Shown here: one piece after another, positions 24,771-33,291 of the stretch
Numbering within the stretch: the first letter of the stretch is position 1
Layout: each line of letters begins with the position of its first letter
Origin: Acetivibrio cellulolyticus CD2
GTDB taxonomy: Bacteria; Bacillota; Clostridia; Acetivibrionales; Acetivibrionaceae
Direction: 5' to 3'
NCBI RefSeq assembly: GCF_000179595.2
Contig: NZ_JH556659.1
Span: 857,905 to 921,904 of the forward strand
Length of the DNA stretch: 64,000 nt
Position numbers and translations under genes: made by a program
The notes under the pieces: model-generated
Told to the model about the DNA's origin: nothing
The model's database searches: none
The model's input: only the letters and a program-made list of their open reading frames with translations

Positions 24771-25477
24771 AAGCATTTTATGATCTTCACATACATTCAG
24801 CTCTTTCGCCTTGTGCAGAAAATGAAATGACGCCGAATAATATTGTGAATATGGCATACATTAAGGGACTTGATATTATTGCAGTTACCGACCACAATGT
24901 TGCCCTTAACTGTGAAGCAGTATTAAAATGTGCAAAGCACCGCGGGATCCTTGCAGTACCCGGCATGGAGCTTGAGACTAGGGAAGAGGTTCACTTGGTG
25001 TGCTTATTTCCCGGGCTCGAAGAAGTGCTGAAAATGCAGAATATAGTTAATAATGCACTTCCTGACCTTGAAAATAGAGAGGATATTTTCGGACAGCAAA
25101 TCATAATGGATGAAGATGACAATACTATAGGGAATTATAAGCAAATGCTTCTTACGGCCGTAGATTTAAGTATTGACGAAGTGTTTGAAAAGGTAGGTTC
25201 GCTTGGTGGTATTGTTGTTCCTGCTCACATCGACAGAGATTCTTATAGCATAATCTCAAACCTTGGGATTGTTCCGGACTATTTAGATATAAAGTACCTT
25301 GAATTTTCAAAAGACTGTGTAGCCAATGAGTTTATCAGTAGAAACTCATATCTTTCAGCATACAAGTTCTTAAAATCATCTGATGCTCATAACCTCGGGA
25401 ATTTGCTCGAAAAGGAAAGTAGTTTTGAAGTTGAAGAAATAAGTATAGAATGTCTTTTTGAATTTTTAAGGAAGTAG
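24767..25477 (+). CDS. PHP-domain phosphoesterase
   Basis: 236 aa. The PHP metal-binding motifs are visible: YDLHIHSALSPC (HxH), VTDHN, GMELETREEVHLV and GGIVVPAHIDR, and late LKSSDAHN. These His/Asp/Glu residues form the trinuclear metal site of the PHP family (histidinol-phosphatase, polymerase-associated and nucleotide phosphoesterases). It is last in the Rex-linked operon and overlaps the DRTGG gene by 4 bases. Substrate unknown; operon position suggests it degrades a small phosphorylated signal, but this is inference. A strong terminator follows at 25553. Confidence 0.88.
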   Translation: MKAFYDLHIHSALSPCAENEMTPNNIVNMAYIKGLDIIAVTDHNVALNCEAVLKCAKHRGILAVPGMELETREEVHLVCLFPGLEEVLKMQNIVNNALPDLENREDIFGQQIIMDEDDNTIGNYKQMLLTAVDLSIDEVFEKVGSLGGIVVPAHIDRDSYSIISNLGIVPDYLDIKYLEFSKDCVANEFISRNSYLSAYKFLKSSDAHNLGNLLEKESSFEVEEISIECLFEFLRK

Positions 25478-25552
25478 AATTGAACGATAGAACGAATAGC
25501 GTGCAATTATATTTGAATATAGATATTATTAAATAAGTTATAATTAAACGGT

Positions 25553-25592
25553 AAAACTCTCGGTGAACTTGAACTGAGAGTTTTATTTTTTT
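25553..25592 (+). terminator. Terminator of the sensory hydrogenase operon
   Basis: AAAACTCTC (25553-25561) pairs with GAGAGTTTT (25576-25584), followed by ATTTTTTT. Confidence 0.9.
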
Positions 25593-25610
25593 ATATAACC
25601 TTAAGAGGTG

Positions 25611-25639
25611 TTGACAGAAGTAAAATAAAGTTATAAAAT
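25611..25639 (+). promoter_or_regulatory. Promoter of the SPFH operon
   Basis: TTGACA (25611-25616), 17-nt spacer, TAAAAT (25634-25639); 74 bases before the SPFH start. Confidence 0.6.
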
Positions 25640-25713
25640 GATAATAACACATTGATAAGAACAAAAGGCAAATAACACACAAACTAATAATTTATTATAA
25701 GGAGGGTCATGAC

Positions 25714-26724
25714 ATGTTAGGATTCAGGTTTATAAAGTTTCAGCCAAGTGAATACGTACTTATGTATAGGAATGGCAGGGTAGTTAAAGAGGGTTCAGGG
25801 ATATCATTTTATTACTATGCTCCAACTACGTCTATTGTTGTCCTTCCAGTAGGGAGTATAGATGCACCTTTCATTTTTGAAGAGGTGACCTCAGACTTCC
25901 AAACGGTTACTGTCCAAGGTCAAATTACATTCAGAATAGTTGATCAAAAGAAAATAGCTGAACTTCTTAACTATACCCTTGATATGAAAGGCAAGAGCTA
26001 TGCATCAGATGATCCACAAAAGCTTCCGCAAAGGGTCATAAATATTGTCAGAGTTCTGACTAAGAAAACACTTGAGGGATTGCAGCTGAAGGATGCAATA
26101 AAATCCAGTGAGGCATTAGCTAAGGGAATATTGAATGAAATTAGACAAAATGGAGAGATAGAGCTTCTGGGGATTGAAATATTAGGTCTTTCAATACTTG
26201 CTATACTGCCCAATAAAGAAACTGCAAGAGCATTAGAAGCTGAAACCAGGGAGCAAATTCTAAGGAAAGCCGACGAAGCTGTTTATGAAAGGCGAAATTC
26301 ATCTATTGAGCAAGAGCGGCGTGTTAAAGAAAATGAATATAATACTGAGATTGCAGTAGAAAACAAGAAAAGGCAGGTTAAGGAAACTCAACTTGAGGCT
26401 GAAAGAGCTGTGCAGCAGAAAAAACACCAGCTTACAGAGGAACAGATAAACTTTGAAACCACGCTTGAGGAGAAAAAGAAGGGGCTTATTGAACTTGCTG
26501 TCGAGAATTCTAATGCACAAGCCGATGCAAAAGCATATGAATTATCAGCGGTAATGAAAGCTCTAGAAGGCATAGATCCTAACGTGATACAATCTCTTGC
26601 AAGCATTGGAATGCAGCCTAATAAGCTTATTGCAATGGCTTTCCAGGAACTGGCTGAAAAGGCAGGGCAGATAGGTCAGCTTAATATAACACCTGATTTA
26701 CTTCAGGAATTAATGAGGGAATGA
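25714..26724 (+). CDS. SPFH/band-7 family protein
   Basis: 336 aa. Residues about 8-180 form a band-7/SPFH domain (DFQTVTVQGQITFRIVDQKK, then LGIEILGLSILAILPNKETARALEAETREQ). A charged coiled coil follows (residues about 185-265, rich in Glu/Lys/Arg), and the C-terminus (IQSLASIGMQPNKLIAMAFQELAE) is globular. There is no N-terminal membrane anchor, unlike flotillins, so it may be cytosolic or peripheral. SPFH proteins oligomerise into rings or cages. AAGGAGG is 10 bases before the ATG. It is followed after 6 bases by an NAD-kinase-like gene, so the two form an operon. Confidence 0.9.
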   Translation: MLGFRFIKFQPSEYVLMYRNGRVVKEGSGISFYYYAPTTSIVVLPVGSIDAPFIFEEVTSDFQTVTVQGQITFRIVDQKKIAELLNYTLDMKGKSYASDDPQKLPQRVINIVRVLTKKTLEGLQLKDAIKSSEALAKGILNEIRQNGEIELLGIEILGLSILAILPNKETARALEAETREQILRKADEAVYERRNSSIEQERRVKENEYNTEIAVENKKRQVKETQLEAERAVQQKKHQLTEEQINFETTLEEKKKGLIELAVENSNAQADAKAYELSAVMKALEGIDPNVIQSLASIGMQPNKLIAMAFQELAEKAGQIGQLNITPDLLQELMRE

Positions 26725-26730
26725 TAATTT

Positions 26731-27669
26731 ATGAACAGACTGACTGAAAATAAGATAGTGCTTATTAAAAGAAGAACGCGACTTGAAGAATTGATTACAA
26801 GGTATAATACTATAGAGCAGGCAAAGTTTTATATTGAACATCTGGGCAGTGATTTTTCAGATTATATTGTTGAAGATGAGACTTATAGGAAGGCAATATC
26901 TGAGGCATATGCGCAACTAGAGCTGCTTGGAAGAGTTCAGATTGTTGACAGGGAATACGTGCCAAACTATATATTCGGTGATAATGATATCGTAGTGGTG
27001 GTAGGTCAGGATGGACTTGTAGCAAATATAATGAAATACCTTACAAACCAGGCTATAGTTGGTGTGAATCCCGATCCTGCCAGATGGGATGGCGTGCTGC
27101 TTCCATTTAAGGTTTGTGATCTTAAGTTGGTTGTTAATGATGTTTTCAATTCGAGAAGACAGGTAAAAGAGGTATCTATAGCAAAGGCAGCATTAAATGA
27201 TGGCCAGGTTATTTACGCAGTTAACGACTTATTTATTGGACAAAGGACGCATGTGTCATCTAAATATCAACTCCAATTTGGTGAACGGTGTGAACAGCAA
27301 TCATCAAGTGGAATTATAGTATCAACAGGGCTCGGTTCAACCGGTTGGCTTAAAAGTATATTAACGGGTGCTGCTAATATAGTAAATGGCATTTCAGATA
27401 AGAAGATCAATATCAAAAGAGAAAGTAGACTACAATGGGATATAGATTATTTGTATTTTTCTGTACGTGAACCCTTTCCAAGCCGGACTTCAAGTACAAA
27501 TATTGTATTTGGAAAGATAGACAAAAATTGTCCGTTGAAAATATTATCTAAAATGCCCGAAAATGGAGTGATATTTAGTGATGGCATTGAAAGTGATTAT
27601 ATTCAGTTTAATTCCGGTATAGAGGCAACGATTTCTGTTGCTGAAAAGAAAGGTCATTTAGTAGCATAA
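26731..27669 (+). CDS. NAD kinase-like protein
   Basis: 312 aa. The second half carries NAD-kinase-fold signatures: NDIVVVVGQDGLVANIMKYL (GGDG of true NAD kinases becomes GQDG) and SSGIIVSTGLGSTGWLKS, the conserved TGSTG loop. The N-terminal 75 residues are helical and specific to this subfamily. It is distinct from housekeeping NadK, being longer at the N-terminus. Whether it phosphorylates NAD or another substrate, or only binds it, is open. It is co-transcribed with the SPFH protein, and the pair recurring elsewhere would support a shared membrane/NAD-related role. Confidence 0.82.
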   Translation: MNRLTENKIVLIKRRTRLEELITRYNTIEQAKFYIEHLGSDFSDYIVEDETYRKAISEAYAQLELLGRVQIVDREYVPNYIFGDNDIVVVVGQDGLVANIMKYLTNQAIVGVNPDPARWDGVLLPFKVCDLKLVVNDVFNSRRQVKEVSIAKAALNDGQVIYAVNDLFIGQRTHVSSKYQLQFGERCEQQSSSGIIVSTGLGSTGWLKSILTGAANIVNGISDKKINIKRESRLQWDIDYLYFSVREPFPSRTSSTNIVFGKIDKNCPLKILSKMPENGVIFSDGIESDYIQFNSGIEATISVAEKKGHLVA

Positions 27670-27685
27670 TTATGTGGTTTGGTTA

Positions 27686-27742
27686 GTGCATTTTAATGTT
27701 TTGAGTTACCAAGTATTTCCTAAACACTAAAATGCACTTTTG
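27686..27742 (+). terminator. Terminator of the SPFH operon
   Basis: GTGCATTTTA (27686-27695) pairs with TAAAATGCAC (27728-27737), followed by TTTTG. Confidence 0.75.
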
Positions 27743-28055
27743 TTTTGCTTTATACAACTAGGAAAGTATTAACATTGCATTATATTAATGGTTGGTTTTA
27801 TAATACAGTTTGTTCTATAATTGCAAGTTGTATGGATATTACATTCACTGTACTAGATTTTTCGCCACAGGCTGGCTTATCTTTTCATTCTTATGTTTGA
27901 GAAATTTTAAAAATTGGCTGTATTTTATTTGCCAGGAATACTGTATACAATGTGAAGGTGCAATTTCCACAACAATAAGTTGCAAAAAACCTTGAAAAAG
28001 GCACTTTTCAAACTATTGAACTTTCAGCTTGGGAAATAATTATTTGTAAATTTTA
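27743..28055. other. Intergenic stretch without a recognisable gene
   Basis: An open frame at 27810-27995 has Cys/Phe-rich, low-quality sequence and no ribosome site, so I do not call it. CTTGAAAAAGGCACTTTTCAAA around 27991-28012 is an imperfect inverted repeat. Otherwise nothing is seen. Confidence 0.5.
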
Positions 28056-28084
28056 TTGAATCTTATAGTGAAATTTGCTATAAT
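28056..28084 (+). promoter_or_regulatory. Promoter of the hnd hydrogenase operon
   Basis: TTGAAT (28056-28061), exactly 17 nt, TATAAT (28079-28084). Transcription should begin near 28091, giving a leader of about 78 nt. Confidence 0.75.
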
Positions 28085-28095
28085 TATTGAGGATA

Positions 28096-28113
28096 TTGTT
28101 AATTTGTTAACAT
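28096..28113 (+). promoter_or_regulatory. Rex-type operator before the hnd operon
   Basis: TTGTTAATTTGTTAACAT matches the Rex consensus TTGTTAANNNNTTAACAA at every fixed position but the last. It lies just downstream of the -10, a place where a repressor blocks initiation. Rex releases DNA when NADH is high, so this would switch on the NAD(P)H-linked hydrogenase under reducing conditions. Confidence 0.8.
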
Positions 28114-28168
28114 ACGCTAGTTTAAAACGTAATACAAAAATGTATAGTGTTAGGGGGTTTTTAAACAA

Positions 28169-28663
28169 ATGAGCGCAAACAATTGTTGCTGCTGCGGTGG
28201 AGTTGATTCAAGAGATCAGAAACTGCAGGAAATCATTTCGAAGTACAAGGATACACGTGGAGCATTAATTCCTGTATTGCATGAGGCACAGGAAGTATAT
28301 GGGTATTTGCCTATTGAAGTTCAAAAGAAAATATCCGAAGGATTAAATGTTCCATTAGCTGAAGTTTATGGAGTTGTTACTTTTTACACACAATTTTCGT
28401 TAAATCCAAAGGGAAAGTACAAAATCTCAGTATGTATGGGTACTGCATGCTATGTTAAGGGATCAGGCCAAATATTGGACAAATTTAAAGAAAAACTTGG
28501 TCTCGAGGTTGGACAGTGTTCAGAAGATGGAATGTTTTCGCTGGACGCATGCAGATGTATTGGTGCATGTGGTTTGGCACCTGTAGTTATGATTAATGAC
28601 GATGTATATGGCAGACTTGTACCTGATGATATAGAAGGTATTATTAAAAAGTATAAAGAATAA
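28169..28663 (+). CDS. hndA: NuoE-like [2Fe-2S] subunit of NAD(P)-linked hydrogenase
   Basis: 164 aa. The thioredoxin-like [2Fe-2S] fold is marked by CMGTAC and CRCIGAC, supplying the four Cys ligands; the segment PIEVQKKISEGLNVPLAEVYGVVTFY is the helical N-terminal part common to NuoE/HndA/HydC. An additional CCCCGG motif at residues 6-11 is unusual. GGGGG lies 12 bases before the ATG. It is the first gene of the operon hndA-ATPase-hndB-hndC-hndD and passes electrons between the NuoF-like flavin subunit and its own cluster. Confidence 0.93.
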   Translation: MSANNCCCCGGVDSRDQKLQEIISKYKDTRGALIPVLHEAQEVYGYLPIEVQKKISEGLNVPLAEVYGVVTFYTQFSLNPKGKYKISVCMGTACYVKGSGQILDKFKEKLGLEVGQCSEDGMFSLDACRCIGACGLAPVVMINDDVYGRLVPDDIEGIIKKYKE

Positions 28664-29229
28664 TGAGAGATCTATCATTACATCTTATGGATATTGTGCA
28701 GAATTCTATTTCTGCGAAAGCAAGTAGGGTTTGCATTTCAATAACTGCAGACAGTGAAAAGGATCTCTTGGTTATGAAAATAGTCGACAATGGTGAAGGT
28801 ATTGAAGAGAGTTTGTTAAAAGATATAACCAGTCCGTTTACTACTACAAGAAAGACAAGGAAAGTCGGCATGGGAATATCTCTACTGAAGGCTTCTTCCA
28901 ATATGTCAGGCGGTGACCTTGCAATCTATTCAAAAAGATTCGAGGGTACTACATTGGAAGCAACTTTTAAGATATCTCACATTGATAGGCTGCCACTTGG
29001 CGATATAGCTGAGACAATAGTTACTTTAATAATTGCAAGCCCTCATATTGAATTTGGGCTGGATATTAGCAATAAAGCAGATTGTTTCGAGTTTGATACA
29101 GCCCAGGTAAAGGAGCAGCTTAAAGAAGTCCCGATTACGCAGTTTGAAGTATTAACTTGGATACGTGAATATATAAATGGTGGAATAAAGATTATTTTTG
29201 GAGGGGTGTTAAATGAAATCCTTAGCTGA
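28663..29229 (+). CDS. GHKL ATPase encoded within the hydrogenase operon
   Basis: 188 aa. Residues about 1-105 form a histidine-kinase-type ATP-binding domain: N-box MDIVQNSISA, G1 VDNGEGI and G2 KVGMGISLLKASS. No phospho-accepting His region or sensor is attached. The C-terminal 80 residues are unfamiliar. It overlaps hndA by one base and hndB by 17, so it is made with the structural subunits. It may be a kinase or anti-sigma-type regulator of hydrogenase output, or assist assembly; the sequence does not decide. A similar position is seen in C. thermocellum, as I recall. Confidence 0.85.
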   Translation: MRDLSLHLMDIVQNSISAKASRVCISITADSEKDLLVMKIVDNGEGIEESLLKDITSPFTTTRKTRKVGMGISLLKASSNMSGGDLAIYSKRFEGTTLEATFKISHIDRLPLGDIAETIVTLIIASPHIEFGLDISNKADCFEFDTAQVKEQLKEVPITQFEVLTWIREYINGGIKIIFGGVLNEILS

Positions 29230-29581
29230 ATTGGAAGAAATCAGAAAGAAAACCCTTGATCAAATGAGTCTTAGAAAAAGCAATGATGGTATGAGGGTAA
29301 TCGTTGGTATGGCAACTTGCGGTATAGCTGCTGGTGCCAGACCTGTAATGAGCGCATTCGTTGAAGAACTAAATAAAAGAAATATTACCGATGTAACTGT
29401 TACAATGACAGGTTGTATAGGTGTATGCAGACTTGAGCCTGTTGTCGAAATTATCGATAAAGATGGAAATAAAGTTACCTATGTGAAGATGACACCAGAA
29501 AAGGCAGCACGTATTGTTGCAGAACACATAGTTAACGGAAGAGTTTGTATGGATTATACAATTGGAGAGGTTGACAAATAG
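29213..29581 (+). CDS. hndB: HndB-like [2Fe-2S] ferredoxin-domain subunit
   Basis: 122 aa thioredoxin-like ferredoxin domain. IVGMATCGIAAGARPVMSAF and TMTGCIGVCRLEPVVEI give Cys positions of the first, third and fourth ligand; the second is Ala in CGIAAGA, so the cluster may be three-Cys coordinated or absent. This matches the small HndB-type subunit found between HndA and HndC in tetrameric NADP-reducing hydrogenases. GGAGGGG lies 8 bases before the ATG, and the gene starts inside the end of the ATPase gene. Confidence 0.87.
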   Translation: MKSLAELEEIRKKTLDQMSLRKSNDGMRVIVGMATCGIAAGARPVMSAFVEELNKRNITDVTVTMTGCIGVCRLEPVVEIIDKDGNKVTYVKMTPEKAARIVAEHIVNGRVCMDYTIGEVDK

Positions 29582-29627
29582 ATCAAAAGAGATGTTTATG
29601 GTTTATTATGTATAAGGAGGGTTATAA

Positions 29628-31424
29628 ATGCAATTATATAGATCGCATGTTCTGGTTTGCGGTGGTACGGGTTGTACCTCTTCAAATTCAGAGAAGATAA
29701 TAAGTGAGTTCAATGTACAGCTTGCAAATAACAATCTTCAAAATGAAGTAAAGATAGTAAAGACAGGATGTTTCGGTCTTTGTGCTCAGGGACCAATTGT
29801 TGTTGTATACCCTGAAGGTGCTATGTATACAATGGTGAAGGTTGAAGATATTAAGGAAATTACCGAAGAGCACCTCTTAAAAGGTAGAATAGTTAAGAGA
29901 TTGCTTCATAATGAAACACATGATGAGGGTGAAGCAAAATCCTTAGATGGCGTTGAGTTTTTCAAAAGGCAGATGAGAATTGCATTAAGAAACTGTGGTA
30001 TTATAAACCCTGAAAATATTGACGAGTATATAGCATATGACGGATATAAGGCTCTTGCTAAAGTGTTGACAGAGTTAAAACCTACAGATGTTGTTGATAC
30101 ACTTAAAAAATCAGGACTTCGTGGAAGAGGGGGCGGAGGATTCCCAACCGGACTTAAATGGGAATTTGCTGCAAAACAGCCTGAAGGACAGAAATATGTA
30201 TGCTGTAATGCTGACGAAGGAGATCCAGGTGCGTTCATGGACAGAAGTGTTCTTGAAGGGGACCCACACTCCGTTATTGAAGCAATGGCTATAGCAGGAT
30301 ATGCAATTGGATCAAACCAAGGTTATATATATGTAAGAGCTGAGTACCCTATAGCAGTAAAAAGACTTCAAATAGCTATAGAGCAAGCTAAAGAATATGG
30401 CCTTTTAGGAAAAAATATATTTGGAACAGATTTTAGCTTTGATCTTGAAATCAGACTTGGTGCAGGAGCTTTCGTTTGTGGTGAGGAAACAGCTCTTATG
30501 ACTTCTATTGAAGGTCATAGAGGTGAGCCAAGACCAAGGCCTCCATTCCCTGCTGTTAAGGGTTTGTGGGAAAAGCCTACTATACTCAATAATGTTGAAA
30601 CCTATGCAAATATACCAATGATTATATTAAAGGGTGCTGAATGGTTCTCTAGCATAGGAACTGAAAAGAGTAAGGGAACAAAAGTTTTTGCAGTAGGTGG
30701 AAAGATAAATAATACAGGACTTGTTGAAATTCCTATGGGTACTACCTTAAGGGAAGTATTATATGATATCGGCGGGGGAATACCTAATGGTAAGAAGTTT
30801 AAAGCTGCTCAGACAGGTGGACCTTCAGGCGGATGTATCCCTGCAAGCCATATAGATACACCTATTGATTACGATTCATTAATTCAGTTGGGATCTATGA
30901 TGGGTTCCGGTGGACTTATAGTTATGGATGAAGACAACTGTATGGTTGATATCGCTAAGTTCTTCCTTGAGTTTACTGTTGATGAATCCTGTGGTAAATG
31001 TCCTCCATGCCGTATCGGAACTAAGAGGATGTTGGAAATCCTTGAAAGAATAACTGAAGGAAAGGGAGAAATTGGAGATATTGAAAAGCTTGAAATTCTT
31101 GCAAAGAATATCAAGGCTTCAGCTCTCTGCGGACTTGGGCAGACTGCTCCAAACCCTGTTCTTAGCACATTGAAATACTTCAAGGATGAATATATGGCTC
31201 ATGTTATAGACAAGAAATGTCCTGCAGGAGTATGTAAGTCAATGATGAAGTATGTTATAAATGCTGAAACCTGTAAGAGCTGCGGTATCTGTGCAAAACA
31301 GTGTCCTGTTGGCGCTATCAGTGGAGAAAAGAAAGTACCTTATGTTATTGATCAAAACAAATGTGTTAAATGTGGAGTTTGTATGGAAAAATGTCCATTC
31401 AAAGCCATATCTAAAAACGTTTAA
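29628..31424 (+). CDS. hndC: NuoF-like flavin subunit of NAD(P)-linked hydrogenase
   Basis: 598 aa. Domain order: N-terminal [2Fe-2S] thioredoxin-like domain (CGGTGC, CFGLC; residues about 8-95), NuoF core with the NAD(H)/FMN loop GLRGRGGGGFPTGLKWEF and CGEETALMTSIEG, the [4Fe-4S] site ESCGKCPPCRIGTKR with LCGLGQTAPNP, and a C-terminal pair of [4Fe-4S] ferredoxin motifs (CKSCGICAKQCP, CVKCGVCMEKCP). It oxidises or reduces NAD(P)H at FMN and, in electron-bifurcating relatives, also connects to ferredoxin. AAGGAGGG precedes the ATG. Size and layout are complete. Confidence 0.95.
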   Translation: MQLYRSHVLVCGGTGCTSSNSEKIISEFNVQLANNNLQNEVKIVKTGCFGLCAQGPIVVVYPEGAMYTMVKVEDIKEITEEHLLKGRIVKRLLHNETHDEGEAKSLDGVEFFKRQMRIALRNCGIINPENIDEYIAYDGYKALAKVLTELKPTDVVDTLKKSGLRGRGGGGFPTGLKWEFAAKQPEGQKYVCCNADEGDPGAFMDRSVLEGDPHSVIEAMAIAGYAIGSNQGYIYVRAEYPIAVKRLQIAIEQAKEYGLLGKNIFGTDFSFDLEIRLGAGAFVCGEETALMTSIEGHRGEPRPRPPFPAVKGLWEKPTILNNVETYANIPMIILKGAEWFSSIGTEKSKGTKVFAVGGKINNTGLVEIPMGTTLREVLYDIGGGIPNGKKFKAAQTGGPSGGCIPASHIDTPIDYDSLIQLGSMMGSGGLIVMDEDNCMVDIAKFFLEFTVDESCGKCPPCRIGTKRMLEILERITEGKGEIGDIEKLEILAKNIKASALCGLGQTAPNPVLSTLKYFKDEYMAHVIDKKCPAGVCKSMMKYVINAETCKSCGICAKQCPVGAISGEKKVPYVIDQNKCVKCGVCMEKCPFKAISKNV

Positions 31425-31444
31425 AGAAAGGAGTGCATAAGATA

Positions 31445-33193
31445 ATGGAAATGGTTAATATTACTATAGATTCCCGTAAGCTTCAAGTTCCTAAAAACTA
31501 TACCGTGTTGGAAGCTGCTAGATCTGCCAACATTGAAATACCAACTCTTTGCTTCTTGAAGGATATAAATGAGATTGGTGCTTGTCGTATGTGTGTTGTT
31601 GAAATCAAGGGTGCAAGAAGTCTTCAGGCTGCTTGTGTTTATCCTGTTTCAGAAGGACTTGAAATATATACTCAATCTCCTGCAGTTAGGGAGGCAAGAA
31701 AAGTTACACTTGAACTTATATTGTCAAATCATGACAAGAAGTGTCTAACTTGTGTAAGAAGCAAAAACTGCGAACTTCAAACATTGGCTGAAGAACTTAA
31801 CATAAAGGACATCAGGTTCGAAGGTGAGTCATGTAATTTGCCACTGGACGATTTTTCTCCTTCAATAGTAAGAGATCCTAATAAATGCGTACTGTGTAGA
31901 AGATGCGTAAGCATGTGTAAAAATGTACAGCAGGTATCCGTAATTGATACAAATGAAAGAGGATTTAAGTCTATAGTGTCATCAGCATTTAACAAGTCAT
32001 TGAATGAAGTGCCTTGTACAATATGCGGACAGTGTATAAATGTTTGCCCTGTTGGCGCTTTAAAGGAAAAGGATGATACTGATAAAGTTTGGAGCGCATT
32101 GGCTAATCCTGACTTGCATGTTGTAGTTCAGACTGCACCAGCTGTAAGGGTAGCTTTGGGTGAAGAATTCGGTATGCCTATAGGCTCAAGGGTAACAAGC
32201 AATATGGTTGCTGCATTGAGACGTTTAGGTTTTAGTAAGGTATTTGACACTGATACAGCTGCAGACCTTACAATTATGGAAGAGGGAACAGAAGTAATTA
32301 ACAGGATAAAGAACGGTGGAAAGCTCCCTGTTATAACTTCATGCAGTCCGGGTTGGATTAAATTCTGCGAACACAATTATCCTGAGTTTTTGGAAAACTT
32401 GTCAACCTGTAAGTCACCGCATGAAATGTTTGGTGCAGTTCTGAAATCTTATTATGCACAAAAAGAAGGTATAGATCCTGCAAAGGTTTTTGTTGTATCC
32501 ATCATGCCATGTACAGCTAAGAAATTTGAGGCTGCTAGACCAGAGCTTGCTGCAACAGGTTATGCCGATGTTGATGTAGTTCTTACAACAAGAGAACTTG
32601 CTAGAATGATCAAAGAAGCAGGTATTGACTTTACAAACGTTTCTGAAGAACATTTTGATGATCCTATGGGAGATGCTTCCGGTGCAGGTGTTATTTTCGG
32701 TGCAACCGGTGGTGTTATGGAAGCAGCGCTCAGAACTGTTGCTGAGGTATTAAGCGGACAGTCTATTGAGAATGTTGAATACGAACAAGTTAGAGGCGTA
32801 GAGGGTATTAAGGAAGCTTCTGTAAAGGTTGGAGATTTGACACTTAAGGCTGCTGTTGCTCATGGGCTTGGTAATGCAAGGAAGCTTCTTGATAAAATAA
32901 AAGCTGGAGAAGCAGATTATCACTTTGTTGAAATAATGGCTTGTCCAGGCGGATGTGTTAACGGCGGAGGTCAGCCTATACAGCCTTCAAATGTTAGAAG
33001 CTGGACTGATTTAAGAACTGAAAGAGCAAAAGCAATTTATGAAGAAGATAGGGAACTTCCGATTAGAAAGTCCCATGAAAATCCAAAGGTTAAGGCTCTT
33101 TACGAGGAGTATCTTGGAGAACCAGGTGGACATAAGTCACATGAACTCCTGCATACTCACTATGCGAAGAGAGATAATTATCCTGTTGAATAG
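31445..33193 (+). CDS. hndD: [FeFe]-hydrogenase catalytic subunit
   Basis: 582 aa from ATG 31445 (AAAGGAG at 31427-31433; a GTG at 31433 overlaps it and is rejected). N-terminal [2Fe-2S] domain (CRMCVVE), His-Cys [4Fe-4S] site (HDKKCLTCVRSKNC), two [4Fe-4S] motifs (CVLCRRCVSMC, CTICGQCINVCP), then the H-domain: L1 TSCSPGW, L2 MPCTAKKFEA, L3 EIMACPGGCVNGG. L1 has Ser where TSCCPGW has the second Cys; I believe this variant recurs in multimeric NAD(P)-linked enzymes. The enzyme makes or consumes H2 in the cytoplasm with HndA-C. No C-terminal [2Fe-2S] extension is present. Confidence 0.95.
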   Translation: MEMVNITIDSRKLQVPKNYTVLEAARSANIEIPTLCFLKDINEIGACRMCVVEIKGARSLQAACVYPVSEGLEIYTQSPAVREARKVTLELILSNHDKKCLTCVRSKNCELQTLAEELNIKDIRFEGESCNLPLDDFSPSIVRDPNKCVLCRRCVSMCKNVQQVSVIDTNERGFKSIVSSAFNKSLNEVPCTICGQCINVCPVGALKEKDDTDKVWSALANPDLHVVVQTAPAVRVALGEEFGMPIGSRVTSNMVAALRRLGFSKVFDTDTAADLTIMEEGTEVINRIKNGGKLPVITSCSPGWIKFCEHNYPEFLENLSTCKSPHEMFGAVLKSYYAQKEGIDPAKVFVVSIMPCTAKKFEAARPELAATGYADVDVVLTTRELARMIKEAGIDFTNVSEEHFDDPMGDASGAGVIFGATGGVMEAALRTVAEVLSGQSIENVEYEQVRGVEGIKEASVKVGDLTLKAAVAHGLGNARKLLDKIKAGEADYHFVEIMACPGGCVNGGGQPIQPSNVRSWTDLRTERAKAIYEEDRELPIRKSHENPKVKALYEEYLGEPGGHKSHELLHTHYAKRDNYPVE

Positions 33194-33228
33194 GTCATAT
33201 TTTTAGCATTAATAAATATATAAAAATG

Positions 33229-33262
33229 AGGTCAGGTTTATAAATAACCTGACCTTATTTGA
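33229..33262 (+). terminator. Terminator of the hnd operon
   Basis: AGGTCAGGTT (33229-33238) pairs with AACCTGACCT (33246-33255), followed by TATTT. Confidence 0.85.
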
Positions 33263-33291
33263 TGCATAATGTAGTTAGAGGAGGCTTGACT

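Noticed and set aside
27810-27995. 61-aa open frame before the hnd promoter
   Set aside because: No ribosome site, low-complexity Cys/Phe-rich sequence and a position between a terminator and a promoter.
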